A DNA stretch of 64,000 nucleotides from Prorocentrum cordatum (Eukaryota > Sar > Dinophyceae > Prorocentrales > Prorocentraceae), in NCBI GenBank assembly GCA_963575745.1, contig CAUYUJ010015507.1, positions 131,732 to 195,731 on the forward strand, written 5' to 3'. Position numbers and translations under genes: made by a program. Below, one piece after another: positions 11,158-21,064 of the stretch; positions within the stretch are counted from its first letter, which is position 1, and each line of letters opens with the position of its first letter. The notes beneath the pieces are model-generated. The model was not told where the DNA came from, did not search any database, and saw nothing but the letters and a program-made list of their open reading frames with translations.

Positions 11158-11712
11158 AGACGAGGAGTAATAATAATAAGATGATGATGATGCTAATGTA
11201 TGTTGTCACTGTGATGATGGGGATGATGCTGATGAAGGTGACGATGATGATGATGATGATGATGATGCTGCTGGTAAGGATGCGAATGACTATAGCCAGT
11301 ATGATGGTGATGATGATGATGATTATTCTGATTATTGTGGTGGTAATGGTGGCGATGATGATGACATTGATGACGATGGTGATGCTGATCCTGGTGGTGG
11401 TTGTGATGGTTGTGATGATGCTGTTGCTGATGAGGATGAGGAGGATGGTGGTGCTGTGGATGATAATGGTGACAGCAATCACGATGATGCTGCTGCTGAT
11501 GATGACGATGATGATGCTGATGACGGTAATGCTGATGGTGGTGAAGAGGATGATAATGACGATGACGACGCTGATGCTTGTGGCGGTAGTGGTGGTGATG
11601 AATGATGATGATGCTGATGATGATGATGCTGACGCTGGTGCTGATGCCTTCCGCTGATGCTGATAATGATAATGATACTGATGACGATGATGATGGCCTT
11701 GATGATGTTGAC

Positions 11713-11756
<44 letters not shown>

Positions 11757-11911
11757 CGATGATAACGATGACGATGGTGCTGATGATGATGATGATGATG
11801 ATGATGATCTTGATGATATTGACGATGGTAAAGATGACGATGATGACGATGATGACGATGACGATGACGATGATGATGACGATGATGACGATGACGATGA
11901 CGATGACAACA

Positions 11912-11966
<55 letters not shown>

Positions 11967-11982
11967 CGACGACGACGACGAC

Positions 11983-12049
<67 letters not shown>

Positions 12050-12056
12050 CTGATGA
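10955..12056. repeat. Compound (GAT)n/(GAC)n microsatellite, 1.1 kb
   Basis: Over a kilobase of ATGATG and GACGAT triplets with occasional GCT and GGT changes. The plus strand reads as poly-Met or poly-Asp and the minus strand as poly-His, poly-Ile or poly-Ser, depending on frame. None of these is credible as a gene. A short TCC tract at 10876-10915 precedes it. Confidence 0.95.
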
Positions 12057-12059
12057 GGG

Positions 12060-12800
12060 CGGAGCAGTTTTTGAGGATGTCTCGAGCGAGGCGCTGGTTT
12101 TCGCACACCCACAGGGGGGCGCCAGGGGGTATTGCACGGGCCCGTTCGCGCCCTGATCGCGGGGATGTCTCGATCGGTCTGCCCGTTTGCGTGCTCAGCG
12201 TCCTCCGCTTTCGGAGCAGATTTTGTGGATGTCTCGAGCGAGGAGCTGGTTCTCGCGCGCCCAAGGGGGGGCGCCAGGGAGTATCGCACTCTTCCGTTCG
12301 CGTTCAGATTGCGGAGATGTCTCCAGCGGTTTGCATGTTTGCGTGCCCAACATCTTCCGCTTTCGGAGCAGATTGTGAGGATGTCTCGAGCAAGGCGCTG
12401 GTTCTCGCACCCCAGGGGGCCCAGATTGCGAGGATGTCTCGGGCGGTTTGTTTCTTTTGCTGGCCAGAATCGTCTGCGTTCAAAAGCAAATCCTGAGGGG
12501 TCCTCGGGTGAGGGGCTGGTTTCAGCATCGCCAAGGGCTCAGCTTGCGAGGATGTCTCGAGCGGTTTGCTTGTTTTGGTGACTAGACTTGTCTGCGTTCA
12601 GAACAGAGTCGAGGATGTCTCGAGCGAGGCGCTGGTTTCAGCACTCTCAAGGGCGAGCCGGTATGATGTTCTCACGGGCCAGTTCGTGCTCAGATCGTGG
12701 GGTTGTCTTCAGCGGATTGCGCGTTTGGGTGCCCAGCATGCTCTGCTTTCAGAGCAGATGGTGAGGTTGACTCGAGCGAGGCGCTGGTTCCAGGGCCACT
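12060..12800. repeat. Degenerate ~153-bp tandem repeat
   Basis: GATGTCTCGAGCGAGG-GCTGGT recurs at 12075, 12228, 12380 and 12614, with half-units carrying GTTTGCGTG-CCAGC and CTTTCGGAGCAGAT between them. Early spacing is about 153 bases; later copies are truncated. Confidence 0.75.
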
Positions 12801-13394
12801 CCTGGACGACTAGCCTGGCGCTTCTTCTCACGCACGCCGACGGGGTCGGCGCATTCTGGCTGAAGATTGCGGTGCGGCCCGCCCATCGACCGCATCGCGC
12901 CTTCGCTCTGCGCCCAAGCCGACGTCCCCAGACCCCCGACGGCATGATTTTTTCATAACGTCGACCCTCAGAGGTCTGGACCCATTCCCCGGCATCCGTT
13001 TTGCATCCTGAGTCGTTTGTTGACGGTCCCGAGGGCCACGTAGTGCGCCCAGAGGCCAGAAATGGCGAACAAAACCATTTCCCGTCGTGATTTCTCCACT
13101 GCCCGAGGGGGCCTGGGCTCTGCGCCCACGCCGACGTCGGCGCCCTTCCCGCCACGCGACATGGCGGGCGCCGGCCGCGTGCCCGGAGCTCGGTGCGGCC
13201 TGCCCGAGGCGGGGCCGCGCGCCGCCCGGGGCGGCGCGGCAGGCCGCCCGGCGTGCCCCGAGGGCGCCGGCGGCCAGGTGGAGCCGCTGCCCTTCCCGAG
13301 GTCGGGGAGGTGCCAACCGACTTGAGAGCCGTGGCCGCCAGGAGGAGTTGCGAGCACCAGGGAAGCACCTCGACGGCGAGCGAGGGGGGGAAGT
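12801..13394. other. No gene seen; very GC-rich
   Basis: Two CTCTGCGCCC-CGCCGACGTC words at about 12907 and 13118 hint at an old duplication. Frames on both strands are Ala/Arg/Pro-rich, as expected from composition, and carry no motif I recognise. Confidence 0.45.
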
Positions 13395-13535
13395 GAGGAG
13401 GAGAAGGCCTTCTCAGAAGGCGGCGGGGCTTCTCAGAGGGCCTCCGGCCTTCCGAGAAGTTTTTTCTGTCCTCGGGGAAGGGTTGGCAAACTTCTCAAAA
13501 GTCCCGGGAACTTCCGAGCCTTCTGAGCAGGCCTT
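13395..13535. repeat. Degenerate hairpin sequence next to the island
   Basis: AAGGCCTTCTCAGAAGGC, then GGCTTCTCAGAGGGCC, GGCCTTCCGAGAAG and later GAGCCTTCTGAGCAGGCC make several nested CTTCT-AGAAG foldbacks, resembling the hairpin element at 4853-5011. It abuts the left edge of the island. Confidence 0.45.
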
Positions 13536-13820
13536 CTTTGGTGATGGCGTTGACATATGAGATCTATGTCAGATGAAGTCACTTATAAGTTACTACAATT
13601 ATATATGAAGTTATTTGTAAGTAACTTGAAATCACTTGTAGTGAGATATGTTAAGATCCTGCAACTACCATCCACATCTAACTTAATTCATTAACATTTA
13701 TACTTAAATCACATGTAGAACATATGTTACTTGTGTGCACCCAATTGCCATACTTATAAGTTACTTGTAGTTATACTTATAAATAAGATAAGTTTAAGTC
13801 CGATAAGTCTGCTTTTTCGT
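13536..13820 (+). repeat. Left terminal inverted repeat, AT-rich
   Basis: Starts CTTTGGTGATGGCGTTGACA, runs through about 235 bases of AT-rich sequence with ACTTATAAGTTACTTGTAG words, and ends TAAGTCCGATAAGTCTGC plus TTTTTCGT. It is about 285 bases long, against 151 for the right copy. Confidence 0.8.
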
Positions 13821-14004
13821 CTGCTTTTTGAAAAGGGGGTCGGAAACCGAAAAACGCGCAGGTTTTCTTCAGCACAGTGTTTCGCCAGGCGCCAGGCGAC
13901 CGAGAAGGCCGTTCATCACCGAGCTCAACCCGCGCAGCCTGGGGGGTAGGAGAGAGGGGGCGGGAATGGCGGGGGGGGGATCGGGAGGGGATGCCATGCG
14001 CATT

Positions 14005-14521
14005 GGCGGCACACCGCCCGCACTTCTCATCGCGGCGCGTTCTGATGTGATTCGTTTCGGCGGCCCACCGCCCACGTCTTGCAAATTCTGAGCAGTTTTA
14101 TCGCATTGGCGGCGCACCGCCCATCGCTATGTTTTGCCCGCGTATTGCAATTTGTACGTTTTGCACATGTTGATTGAAGTTTCGTCGCGTTGGCGGTGCA
14201 CCGCCCACGTTCCCTTGATTGCGCGAATCGTTTCTTCACGCATCGGCGGAGCACCGCCCACGCAGCACGTTTCATCCGAATTCGTCATCGAATTTGGCGG
14301 TACACCGCCCACGTCCCCGTGATTGCGCGATGCGTTTCTTTCGCGTTGGCGGTGCACCGCCCGCGGCGCATGCTTCGCCCGAGTTTGTCATCGCATTTGG
14401 CGGCCCACCGCCCACGTCACCTTGATTGCGCGAGGTGTTTCTGCATTCGTTGGCGGTGCACCGCCTTCGGCGCACGTTTCATCATATACCGTTTGTTTGG
14501 TCGCATTGGCGGCGCACCGCC
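14005..14521. repeat. Palindrome array 1, ten GGCGG-N4-CCGCC, ~104-bp higher-order unit
   Basis: Palindromes start at 14005, 14059, 14108, 14192, 14245, 14296, 14348, 14399, 14452 and 14508. Every stem is GGCGG/CCGCC; loops are CACA, CCCA, CGCA, TGCA, AGCA, TACA, TGCA, CCCA, TGCA and CGCA. Spacers alternate between a TTGATTGCGCGA type and a TTTCATCCGAATTCGTCATCG type, so the true unit holds two palindromes. It lies immediately 5' of gene A. Confidence 0.9.
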
Positions 14522-14649
14522 CAGGAGGATAGCAGAAGGAAGACGTGAAGGGCCATGCCATTTCCCTTCGCCACAATACGCTGCCCCTGTCCCACCGAGC
14601 GCTTCTGGAGGGGCCGCGGGGCGGGCGCCCCCCGACGCGCCGCGGCGCG

Positions 14650-16654
14650 ATGGAGCGCGTCCAGGCTGCCCTGGGCGAGGCAGCCGCGGCGCTTGCAGCG
14701 GCGAGCGGGCCTTCCAGGGGCGCTGCAGAGCAGCTGCACTTCGGGAAGGTGCGCGCGCTCATCGAAGGCCAGAGGTGAGGCTCGGGTCAAAGATCCCGTA
14801 CGGGCGAGAGGCCATCCGTTCCCCCTTCGAGGAGGTCCCCGCCTCCGTTCGGCGGAACGCCGCCCGCTCCCCCCTCCTCCCCGCCGTCTAACATTCCCCC
14901 GTCGTTTTGCAGGTGGACGGCCACGGAGAAAGGGCAGCTGCTGACCCAGCTCGGGCAGACGGGGTTCAGTCACGATTTGGTCGGCGCCGCGACCGAGTGG
15001 CTCTGCGGGAGGCGCGCGAAGGCCAAAGGGCAAAGTTACGAGTGCTTCGTGGAGTTGCTGACTGCCTCCACGTGGCACGTGCTGCTGAGCCCAACCGAGT
15101 CGTTCGCTTCGAAATTTGTCACGTTGATGCGCCACTTGGAGCGCCTCGGGCTCCGGAACCCTTCCGAGCCGACGTTTGGCATGCTAGCCGCGTTCATGTT
15201 CCTGGCGTGCCAGCGATCAGGCATCGAGAAGAATTCGCCGACTCCGCAGCTCTTGGACGTGTACTTGCAGTTGGTGAAGACCACGTGGCGTTCCCCTGCC
15301 TACACAGCTGCTCGAGGCAAGGCAACCGAGTTTGTCGGCGCGCTCTCCCCCTCGGCGGCGCTGCTCCAGCAGGAGAGGCCGACGCTGTACGAGCAGGCGT
15401 TCGCCTCGGAGGGGCCCGTGCAGCCGACAATTGGGCTTCTCGAGACGCAGGTCTTCGGGAAGCTCATCAGCTTGCGCGGCAACAGGAACGCAGCGCTCGG
15501 CGCCCAGGCAACGCCGCAGCGGGCGGCGTTGCCGCCGATCGCCTTCGCGCCTCTGCCGCCGCCTTCTCCGATGCAAAGCGTTGCGGTTGCAGCCGCGACG
15601 ATTGCCGCGACGCCTCCCTTGGGGCCGCGACGCCAGCGGCGTTGCCGTTGGGGGTGATCCCAACGCACAACACCCGCGGCGGGTGGCCGAACCCAGCGGC
15701 GGCCGCCCTCGTCTCGCAGCGCGGGCCGACGACTCCCACTCCAGCAGCTCCCGCGGGCAAGCCTGCCGCGATGTCGGGAGCGGCGCCTGCGGCCGCGGCC
15801 TCAAAGTTGGGTGGTGGCGCCAAGGTCAAGGCATCGGCCGTTGACGTCATGGTGCTGAGCTCGAGCGAGTCCGAGGTGGACGCGAAGGGGGCGCCGCAGA
15901 AGAAGGCAAAGGTTTTTGGACGGTAACCTGGACCCGCCTCCGCGGCCTCCGCGATTCACGGGGGCGCGCCTCTGCCCAAGGCAGCGGCGCGCCCTCTGCG
16001 GGGCGTCGCAGGCGCGGCGATTGGTTATTGCCACTTGCCGCTGTCAAGGTGGATCCGACACTGCCGCTGGCGAAGCTGCCTGCCGACGCTGCCCTGGTTC
16101 TCCTCCAAGCGGCGGGGCAACGTACTTCCTCTGGCTGGAAAGCGGAGAAGGGCGAGAAGAAGCGGAGGAAGTCCGACGCAGTGGCGGCCTTGGCGAAGAC
16201 AAAGGCTTCAGATGGCACGGCGAAGCCATCGGCGGCGAAGGCAAAGGCAAAGGCAAAAGCCGAGGCAACACCGAAGAAGACTGCGAAGGCGCAGGCGGCA
16301 GCATGCAAGCTGAAAGCACCGCGGTATGACGACGAGACCACTCGCAGCCAGATTCTCTTCAGGAGCGGGCGCAGCGGGCCAGGCGGCACCAAGAGCAAGA
16401 AGTACAGGAACGGCAAGGAGAAGGACACTTTTGGGTCCCATCTCCTCCAATCGGCGTGGCCACGGGGCTCGATGCGCGGCGGCGGAGCGCGTTGTCGCGG
16501 CCGCGCGTGGCCTCGCTCCAATCATATGCGCAAAGAGACCCCGCGGGCCACTTTGCGTTTATGACGGTTTTCATCTGCCACTCAGGAGGCCGCCATCGCC
16601 TGGGCCAAGGCGCTGGTGCAGAGCGAGCTGGAGGCTCGCAAGAGCGAGTTCTGA
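14650..16654 (+). CDS. Gene A: conserved dinoflagellate protein with lysine-rich C-terminal half
   Basis: Spliced by eye: exon 1 is 14650-14774 (start ATGGAGCGCGTCC), exon 2 is 14913-15922, exon 3 is 16012-16423 and exon 4 is 16586-16654, giving about 538 aa. Introns 1 and 2 are GT-AG with AG|G acceptors and join in phase; intron 3 would be GA-AG. Residues 42-200 are helical, with the motif LERLGLRNPSEPTFG near 15137-15180, which I remember from a widespread dinoflagellate family of unknown function. VDVMVLSSSESE near 15841 looks like a SUMO-interaction motif. The third exon is lysine-rich (KAKAKAKAEATPKK), histone-H1-like in composition. The frame changes by one base at GGGG 15621-15624, which is a real indel, an error or an unseen intron. 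First gene of the island, after palindrome array 1. Confidence 0.6.
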
Positions 16655-16838
16655 GGCGACCTGCTTCGGTGGCGCGATGCATGACTCTCAGTCGGATTTG
16701 CCGCGGGCGGCGCGTGGGGCGCGCAGCCTGCGTTCAGAAAACAAGGAACTCGGATCGAAATCGGATCGTAATCTTATCGGGCCTTGCTTGTCCTTGCGCT
16801 GCTCAGGCGGTTCTTCGTATTTCTTGGAAGGTTTGCCT
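16655..16838. other. Short intergenic spacer A-B
   Basis: Unique sequence between the gene A stop and the palindrome pair, possibly 3' UTR. No polyadenylation signal recognised. Confidence 0.4.
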
Positions 16839-16878
16839 GGCGGTGCACCGCCTCCATCTGTTGTCGGCGGTGTTCCGC
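16839..16878. repeat. Palindrome pair between genes A and B
   Basis: GGCGGTGCACCGCC at 16839-16852 and GGCGGTGTTCCGCC at 16865-16878, 26 bases apart. Confidence 0.85.
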
Positions 16879-17190
16879 CTTCGCTGGTTCCATTACCATG
16901 GGCGTTCTCATTTCTCTGACCGCTGCCTCGCCCTTGCCCGCCTCCCTCCGCCGCCCCCCCCGCGCCTTTTCAATTCAAGCAGCCCTCCCCGCGGGTCCCG
17001 CGGCGCCCCTCCCCGCGCCGCTGCCGCCAGCGGCCGCGGGCGCTTCGCGGGCGCATGGCGAGCGAGGGCGCGGCCAGCAGCGCCATGGACAACTCCGCGG
17101 AGGCGCTGGGAATTCAGAAAACGCCTGCTCAGCCCGAAGCGTCCGCTTGGGCAGTGCAGGCTGATTTCCTGGATTCCTGTTGAGGTGCAC

Positions 17191-18270
17191 ATGGCGGCTT
17201 CAGATGCGAGCCAGTCGCTTTTCGAGCAGGTCGCCGAAGCCTTGAACCTCTTCGAGATGTTCGCCCAGGCTCGAGGGAAACGGATCGAGCGCGCCCGACG
17301 CCCATGCGGCCCCGCCCCCGTTCGCCCGCGTTGGCCTGGATGCAGGCGGCGGCGGGGCAGGGCCCAGAAGCGACGGTGCTCTCGGCGTTTACCTTGCCTT
17401 GCGCAGGAGGCAGGCATGGATGACATCATCGCCGATCCCGCGCCGCCAGGCTGGCAGACGGCGGAGTGCCCTGGCAGCAGCAGCAGCGACCCCTCGCCAG
17501 AGGCGAAGCAAGGACCGACGCTCATCCCCGTCCACAATCAGGGCGCGGCGCCGAAGTCGCCGCCACGTCGCACCCGAGACGCTGGCGGCACGTGGCGGGC
17601 GGAGCAGCAGCAGCAGCAGCAGGAGGTGCAGCAGCAGCAGGAGGTGCAGCAGCAGCCGCCGTCGGAGAAGCCTCAGCCGCCGTGGCGCCAGGCGCAACCG
17701 CCAGCAGGCGCGCCCAACGTGGGCGCCTCAGGCGCGCCCAACGTGGGCGCCTTCGTCGCCAAGGTACCCGAAGTGCCGAAAGCGTCTGCGGCGCCAGAGG
17801 ACGTGGTGCAGGCGTACAAGTTCTTGCGCTCGCTGCTGAGCGAGAGCGCGCCGATCGCCTGGAACTCCAAGCGCGTCCAGGAGCCACTGGAGCTGCTGCA
17901 GCGCTACGTCGGCATCTGGGGTCGCGCCAGCAGGGGGCCGCCCGCGCCCATGCACGGTGGCCCGCAATTCTGGCGCGGCCAGACGTGGCGCAAGAGCGGG
18001 AAGCGCTGGGGCAACCGTGGTGGTTCAGGCCCCAAGTCGGAGTGGTACGCCTCCAAATACGGCCGCGCGCCACCGCGCCGCTCGCTCCAGGACAGCGGCG
18101 GCGGCCCGTACCTCGCGCCGACGCCGCCGCCGCCACCGCCGCCACCGCCGCCCCCGCGGCCGACGGCCGCGAGTTCGGCGCCCGCGGCAAAGGCAGCGGC
18201 CGTGCGGCCGCCTCCACTGCCCCTGACGGTCAAGGCGATGCCTTCCAAGAACCGCGGGCTGTACCTCTGA
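17191..18270 (+). CDS. Gene B: Gln/Pro-rich protein of unknown function
   Basis: Start chosen at ATGGCGGCTTCAG (17191), because the frame upstream crosses the palindromes and composition changes there. A frame-neutral GT-AG intron of 87 bases (17320-17406, acceptor GCGCAG|GAGG) would remove an Arg/Pro-rich insert, leaving about 330 aa. Order: acidic helix SLFEQVAEALNLFEMFAQA; serine/acidic linker; poly-Gln (QQQQQQ, EVQQQQEVQQQ); a GAPNVGA duplication; a helical core EDVVQAYKFLRSLLSES followed by ELLQRYVGIWGRA; a Gly/Trp/Arg-rich segment; and a poly-Pro run near the end. No enzyme motif is visible. An earlier ATG at 17055 opens a coding-like frame (MASEGAASSAMDNSAEAL) that stops at 17182 and may be a separate 5' exon. 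Function unknown; co-location suggests an element-borne accessory role. Confidence 0.5.
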   Translation: MAASDASQSLFEQVAEALNLFEMFAQARGKRIERARRPCGPAPVRPRWPGCRRRRGRAQKRRCSRRLPCLAQEAGMDDIIADPAPPGWQTAECPGSSSSDPSPEAKQGPTLIPVHNQGAAPKSPPRRTRDAGGTWRAEQQQQQQEVQQQQEVQQQPPSEKPQPPWRQAQPPAGAPNVGASGAPNVGAFVAKVPEVPKASAAPEDVVQAYKFLRSLLSESAPIAWNSKRVQEPLELLQRYVGIWGRASRGPPAPMHGGPQFWRGQTWRKSGKRWGNRGGSGPKSEWYASKYGRAPPRRSLQDSGGGPYLAPTPPPPPPPPPPPRPTAASSAPAAKAAAVRPPPLPLTVKAMPSKNRGLYL

Positions 18271-18540
18271 GACTCGCGGGCCGCGGGCTTTGACAACCCC
18301 CTCGGAGGTCAGACGCCGACTGAAACATCCATGAGGGGCGGGGGGACGTGAGAGCGGAGAGGTGATGGACGGTGAGCCAGGAGACAAATGGAAAGAGAGC
18401 GGAGTGGAAGTTTCAGTCGGCATCTGATTTTCCGATTTTCAGGTGCCGTTCTTCGCCGCTGGCGGCTGTCGCGGTAGGCGTGCGCCGCGCTCGCGGGACC
18501 GTTCGCGAATATCCTTTGCGCGCGTCGCCAGCAAAAAATC

Positions 18541-18661
18541 GGCGGGGCACCGCCTGTCATGGGCTCTCGTCGGCGGCACTCCGCCTAACTTCGGCGGTGC
18601 ACCGCCCGCGCGCGCTGGACTCCCAGCACTCCCCCCCATTCAGCTTCGGCGGTGTACCGCC
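18541..18661. repeat. Four palindromes between genes B and C
   Basis: GGCGG-N4-CCGCC at 18541 (loop GGCA), 18572 (CACT), 18593 (TGCA) and 18648 (TGTA), spaced 31, 21 and 55. Confidence 0.85.
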
Positions 18662-18895
18662 TGTGCGTGCTCCACGCTCCCTGCACGCCTCCTCCATTCC
18701 TCTTATGATGTTTTCCGCAGCCGCAGGCTCCAGGCTGCGCTTGCGCCGCGCTTTTCCCGCGCGCGCCTTCGCGGGCGCCCATCCGCCGTCCTCGGCGCGC
18801 TCTCGCAGCCTTCGCGGCCGCCTCCCTTCGCGCCGTCTTTGGCGCGCTCTCGATCGCGGGCCTCCAGTGCGCCATCGAGCTCTTCTCTTCGCGAG

Positions 18896-19636
18896 ATGCC
18901 CATGATCAGCGTCTTCGGGTGCACGTGCCCGTTGTCGGGGACCTGCTCGAAAGGCGGGAGTTTCTTCAAGGGCGCGTCGCGAGATGAGGCCCTGTCGAGG
19001 CTCAAGACGCACTTGGTGAAGTCGAGCTACCACCTCCTCGAGGATGTCGACGCGGATCTTCAACTGGCCATCGCCGAGGTCGGCGCGCCCAAACGATTGC
19101 TTGCCCACGTCTTTCGGCGAACCTCGGTGGCGCTCGGCTCACCGAGGTCCGAGCGCCTTCGAGGTTCGACGAATGGCGCGAGCGATCGCGGGGCGCGCTT
19201 GAAGGTCGAGGAGTGGACTGAGGACACGGACGAGTGGGAGCGCTGGCAGAAGGCCAACGACGAGCAGTGGTGCAAGAACAACCGCCGCCGTGGCGCTCGC
19301 AGCGCGCCGTACCAGCCTCCCGAGCAGGTCGCTCCACCCAGCCAGAGTGCAGTGGCGGCGGCCTTCCCGAAGGGCAGCGGCAAGGGCGGTCCGCTTCAGC
19401 TCAACATGAGCGGAGCGAGCGCGCCCGTCAGCGCCAACATCGCGCCCGAGGCCACCGTGCAGCTGAACTCAGCGCAGGCGCAGGTGATCCTCGACAGCGT
19501 CACGAGGGCGAGGATGTGCTCGGCGGCCTGCCTGGCAGTGGCGGAGCGGTCGGCCGTGGCGTTCCGCGCCGAGCAGGCGGCCCTCGCCGACCTGCAGGAG
19601 ACGCTGGCCAGCTGGCTCTCCAACAACGCGTCGTGA
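18896..19636 (+). CDS. Gene C: small protein with N-terminal cysteine cluster, unknown function
   Basis: 246 codons from ATGCCCATGATC at 18896 to TGA at 19636. The N-terminus FGCTCPLSGTCSKGGSFF has a C-x-C-x5-C cluster that could bind metal. Helix-rich segments follow (DEALSRLKTHL, HLLEDVDADLQLAIAEV), then a charged DTDEWERWQKANDEQW stretch, and an Ala-rich C-terminal helix ending LASWLSNNAS. A 78-base frame-neutral GT-AG segment, 19127-19204 (acceptor AAG|GTC), overlaps an inverted repeat and may be an intron, which would leave 220 aa. Same strand and style as its neighbours; no homologue recognised. It follows palindromes and precedes a microsatellite block. Confidence 0.5.
   Translation: MPMISVFGCTCPLSGTCSKGGSFFKGASRDEALSRLKTHLVKSSYHLLEDVDADLQLAIAEVGAPKRLLAHVFRRTSVALGSPRSERLRGSTNGASDRGARLKVEEWTEDTDEWERWQKANDEQWCKNNRRRGARSAPYQPPEQVAPPSQSAVAAAFPKGSGKGGPLQLNMSGASAPVSANIAPEATVQLNSAQAQVILDSVTRARMCSAACLAVAERSAVAFRAEQAALADLQETLASWLSNNAS
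19119..19167. repeat. 19-bp imperfect inverted repeat inside gene C
   Basis: GAACCTCGGTGGCGCTCGG (19119-19137) and CCGAGCGCCTTCGAGGTTC (19149-19167) pair with two mismatches and an 11-base loop. It falls at the edge of the putative intron. Confidence 0.65.
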
Positions 19637-20039
19637 GGCCACGTTGGGGTCCTCCCGTCGCGGCGGCGTCGGCCGCCCCCTTCGGCCGCCTCGTCGGCCG
19701 CCCTCTTCGGCCGCCTCGTCGGCCTAGCAGCCCGCCGCGCCGCCCGCGCAGGGCTTGCATCGGCCGCGTAGGCCGCCTTGGGCCCCGCGGGGGTTCGACG
19801 CCGACTGACAGATCGGGGAGGGGCACGGTGAGGGAGGTGCGGAGGGAAGGGGCATGGAGAGGAGCATGGGAGGGGGGTGCGGCATGGGGAGGGGCATGAG
19901 AATCGGGGTGGGGCGGAAAGGCTGTCGGTCGGCTTCTGACCCCCGCAACTCTTCGGCGCATCCGCGCGGTCGCTCGCGCGCGCGCGGGCCGTGCGCGCAC
20001 TCTTATTTTTGGCGGGTCCGCCATTCTTTCTTGGAAAAC
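19637..20039. other. Intergenic spacer C-D, GC-rich
   Basis: GTCGGCCGCC-CTTCGGCCGCC words repeat at 19665-19730. 19800-19920 is G-rich with repeated GGCATGGAGAGG-like words. No gene seen. Confidence 0.5.
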
Positions 20040-20078
20040 TGCGATCATCATCATCAACATCATCGTCATCAACATCAC

Positions 20079-20120
<42 letters not shown>

Positions 20121-20400
20121 GAGTAGCATTGCCATTCTCATCCTCATCATTCCGATCACCCCCATAGGAGGAGAAGGAAGAGGAGGAGTGGTGGCGAGGA
20201 GAGGGCGAGGAAGAGGAGGAGGGGAAGGAGGAGGAGGAGGAGGAGGAGGAAGGGGGGGGGGAGGAGTCCTTCCCCACCATTTTTCATCATCATTCTCACC
20301 ATCATCATTCCGATCACCACCATCGGAGGAGGAGGGGGAGGAGGAGGAGGAGGAGCAGCAGGAGGAGGAGTGGTGAGGAAAGAGAATGAGGATGAGGAGG
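20040..20400. repeat. (ATC)n and (GGA)n microsatellites
   Basis: CAT triplets at 20044-20130, GGA/GAG at 20168-20270, CATCATTCTCACC words at 20285-20325 and GGA again at 20330-20400. TTCCGATCACC and GAGGAGG blocks occur twice, so the tract is an imperfect duplication. Confidence 0.85.
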
Positions 20401-20407
20401 AGGAGAG

Positions 20408-20862
20408 GGAACGATCTCGGCGCGGCTGCGATGAGGGCTGGTTTCCTGCGCCGCGTATCGCGGCGTATCCTGGCGTATCCTGGCGTATCCTGGCGTATCC
20501 TGGCGTATCGCGGCGTATCGCGCGACGGCGCGACGCGATGCGCCAGGATACGCCAAGATACGCCGCGATACGCCAGGATACGCCAGGATACGCCCGTATC
20601 CTGCCGTATCCTGGCGTATCCTGGCGTATCCTGGCGTATCGCGGGGTGCCGCGGAGCGCGATGCGCCAGGATACGCCAGGATACGCCGCGATACGGGCGT
20701 ATCCTGGCGTATCGCGGCGTATCCTGGCGTATCCTGGCGTATCGCGGCGCGCCGTCGCGCGATGCGCCAGGATACGCCAGGATACGCCAGGATACGCCAG
20801 GATACGCCGCGATACGCGGCGCAGGAACGCAGCCCTCAGCGCAGCCGCGCCGAGCTCGTTCC
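20408..20862. repeat. 455-bp palindrome built from a 10-bp repeat
   Basis: The outer arms (GGAACGATCTCGGCGCGG from 20408; its reverse complement ends at 20862 with CCGCGCCGAGCTCGTTCC) are inverted over about 60 bases. Inside are blocks of the 10-mer GCGTATCCTG alternating with blocks of its complement CAGGATACGC, switching strand several times, with GCGTATCGCG variants at the block ends. The centre is near 20640-20660. It could fold into one large cruciform or several smaller ones. Confidence 0.9.
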
Positions 20863-20874
20863 GATTCTTCGGAA

Positions 20875-21050
20875 TCGCCATCACCATCACCATCGCCACC
20901 TCGCCATCTCACCTTCACCACCACATCACCATCGCCACCTCGCCATCACCACCTCACCATCACCAGAAATCATCGTCAGCACCTCGCCACCACCATCATC
21001 GCCACCACCAGCATCATCGTCGTCACCACCATCAGCATCACAACCTTGCC
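20875..21050. repeat. CACCATCACC-type minisatellite
   Basis: Repeats of CATCACCATCGCCACCTCGCC and shorter variants over about 175 bases. Confidence 0.85.
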
Positions 21051-21064
21051 ACCACGTAGTCGTC

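Noticed and set aside
10949-12289. Long poly-His, poly-Ile, poly-Asp and poly-Met frames
   Set aside because: Direct translation of the (GAT)n microsatellite in different frames.
13062-13325. MANKTISRRDFST... possible short gene
   Set aside because: Begins with ATG and looks plausible for about 12 residues, but then becomes Ala/Gly/Arg/Pro-rich in step with base composition.
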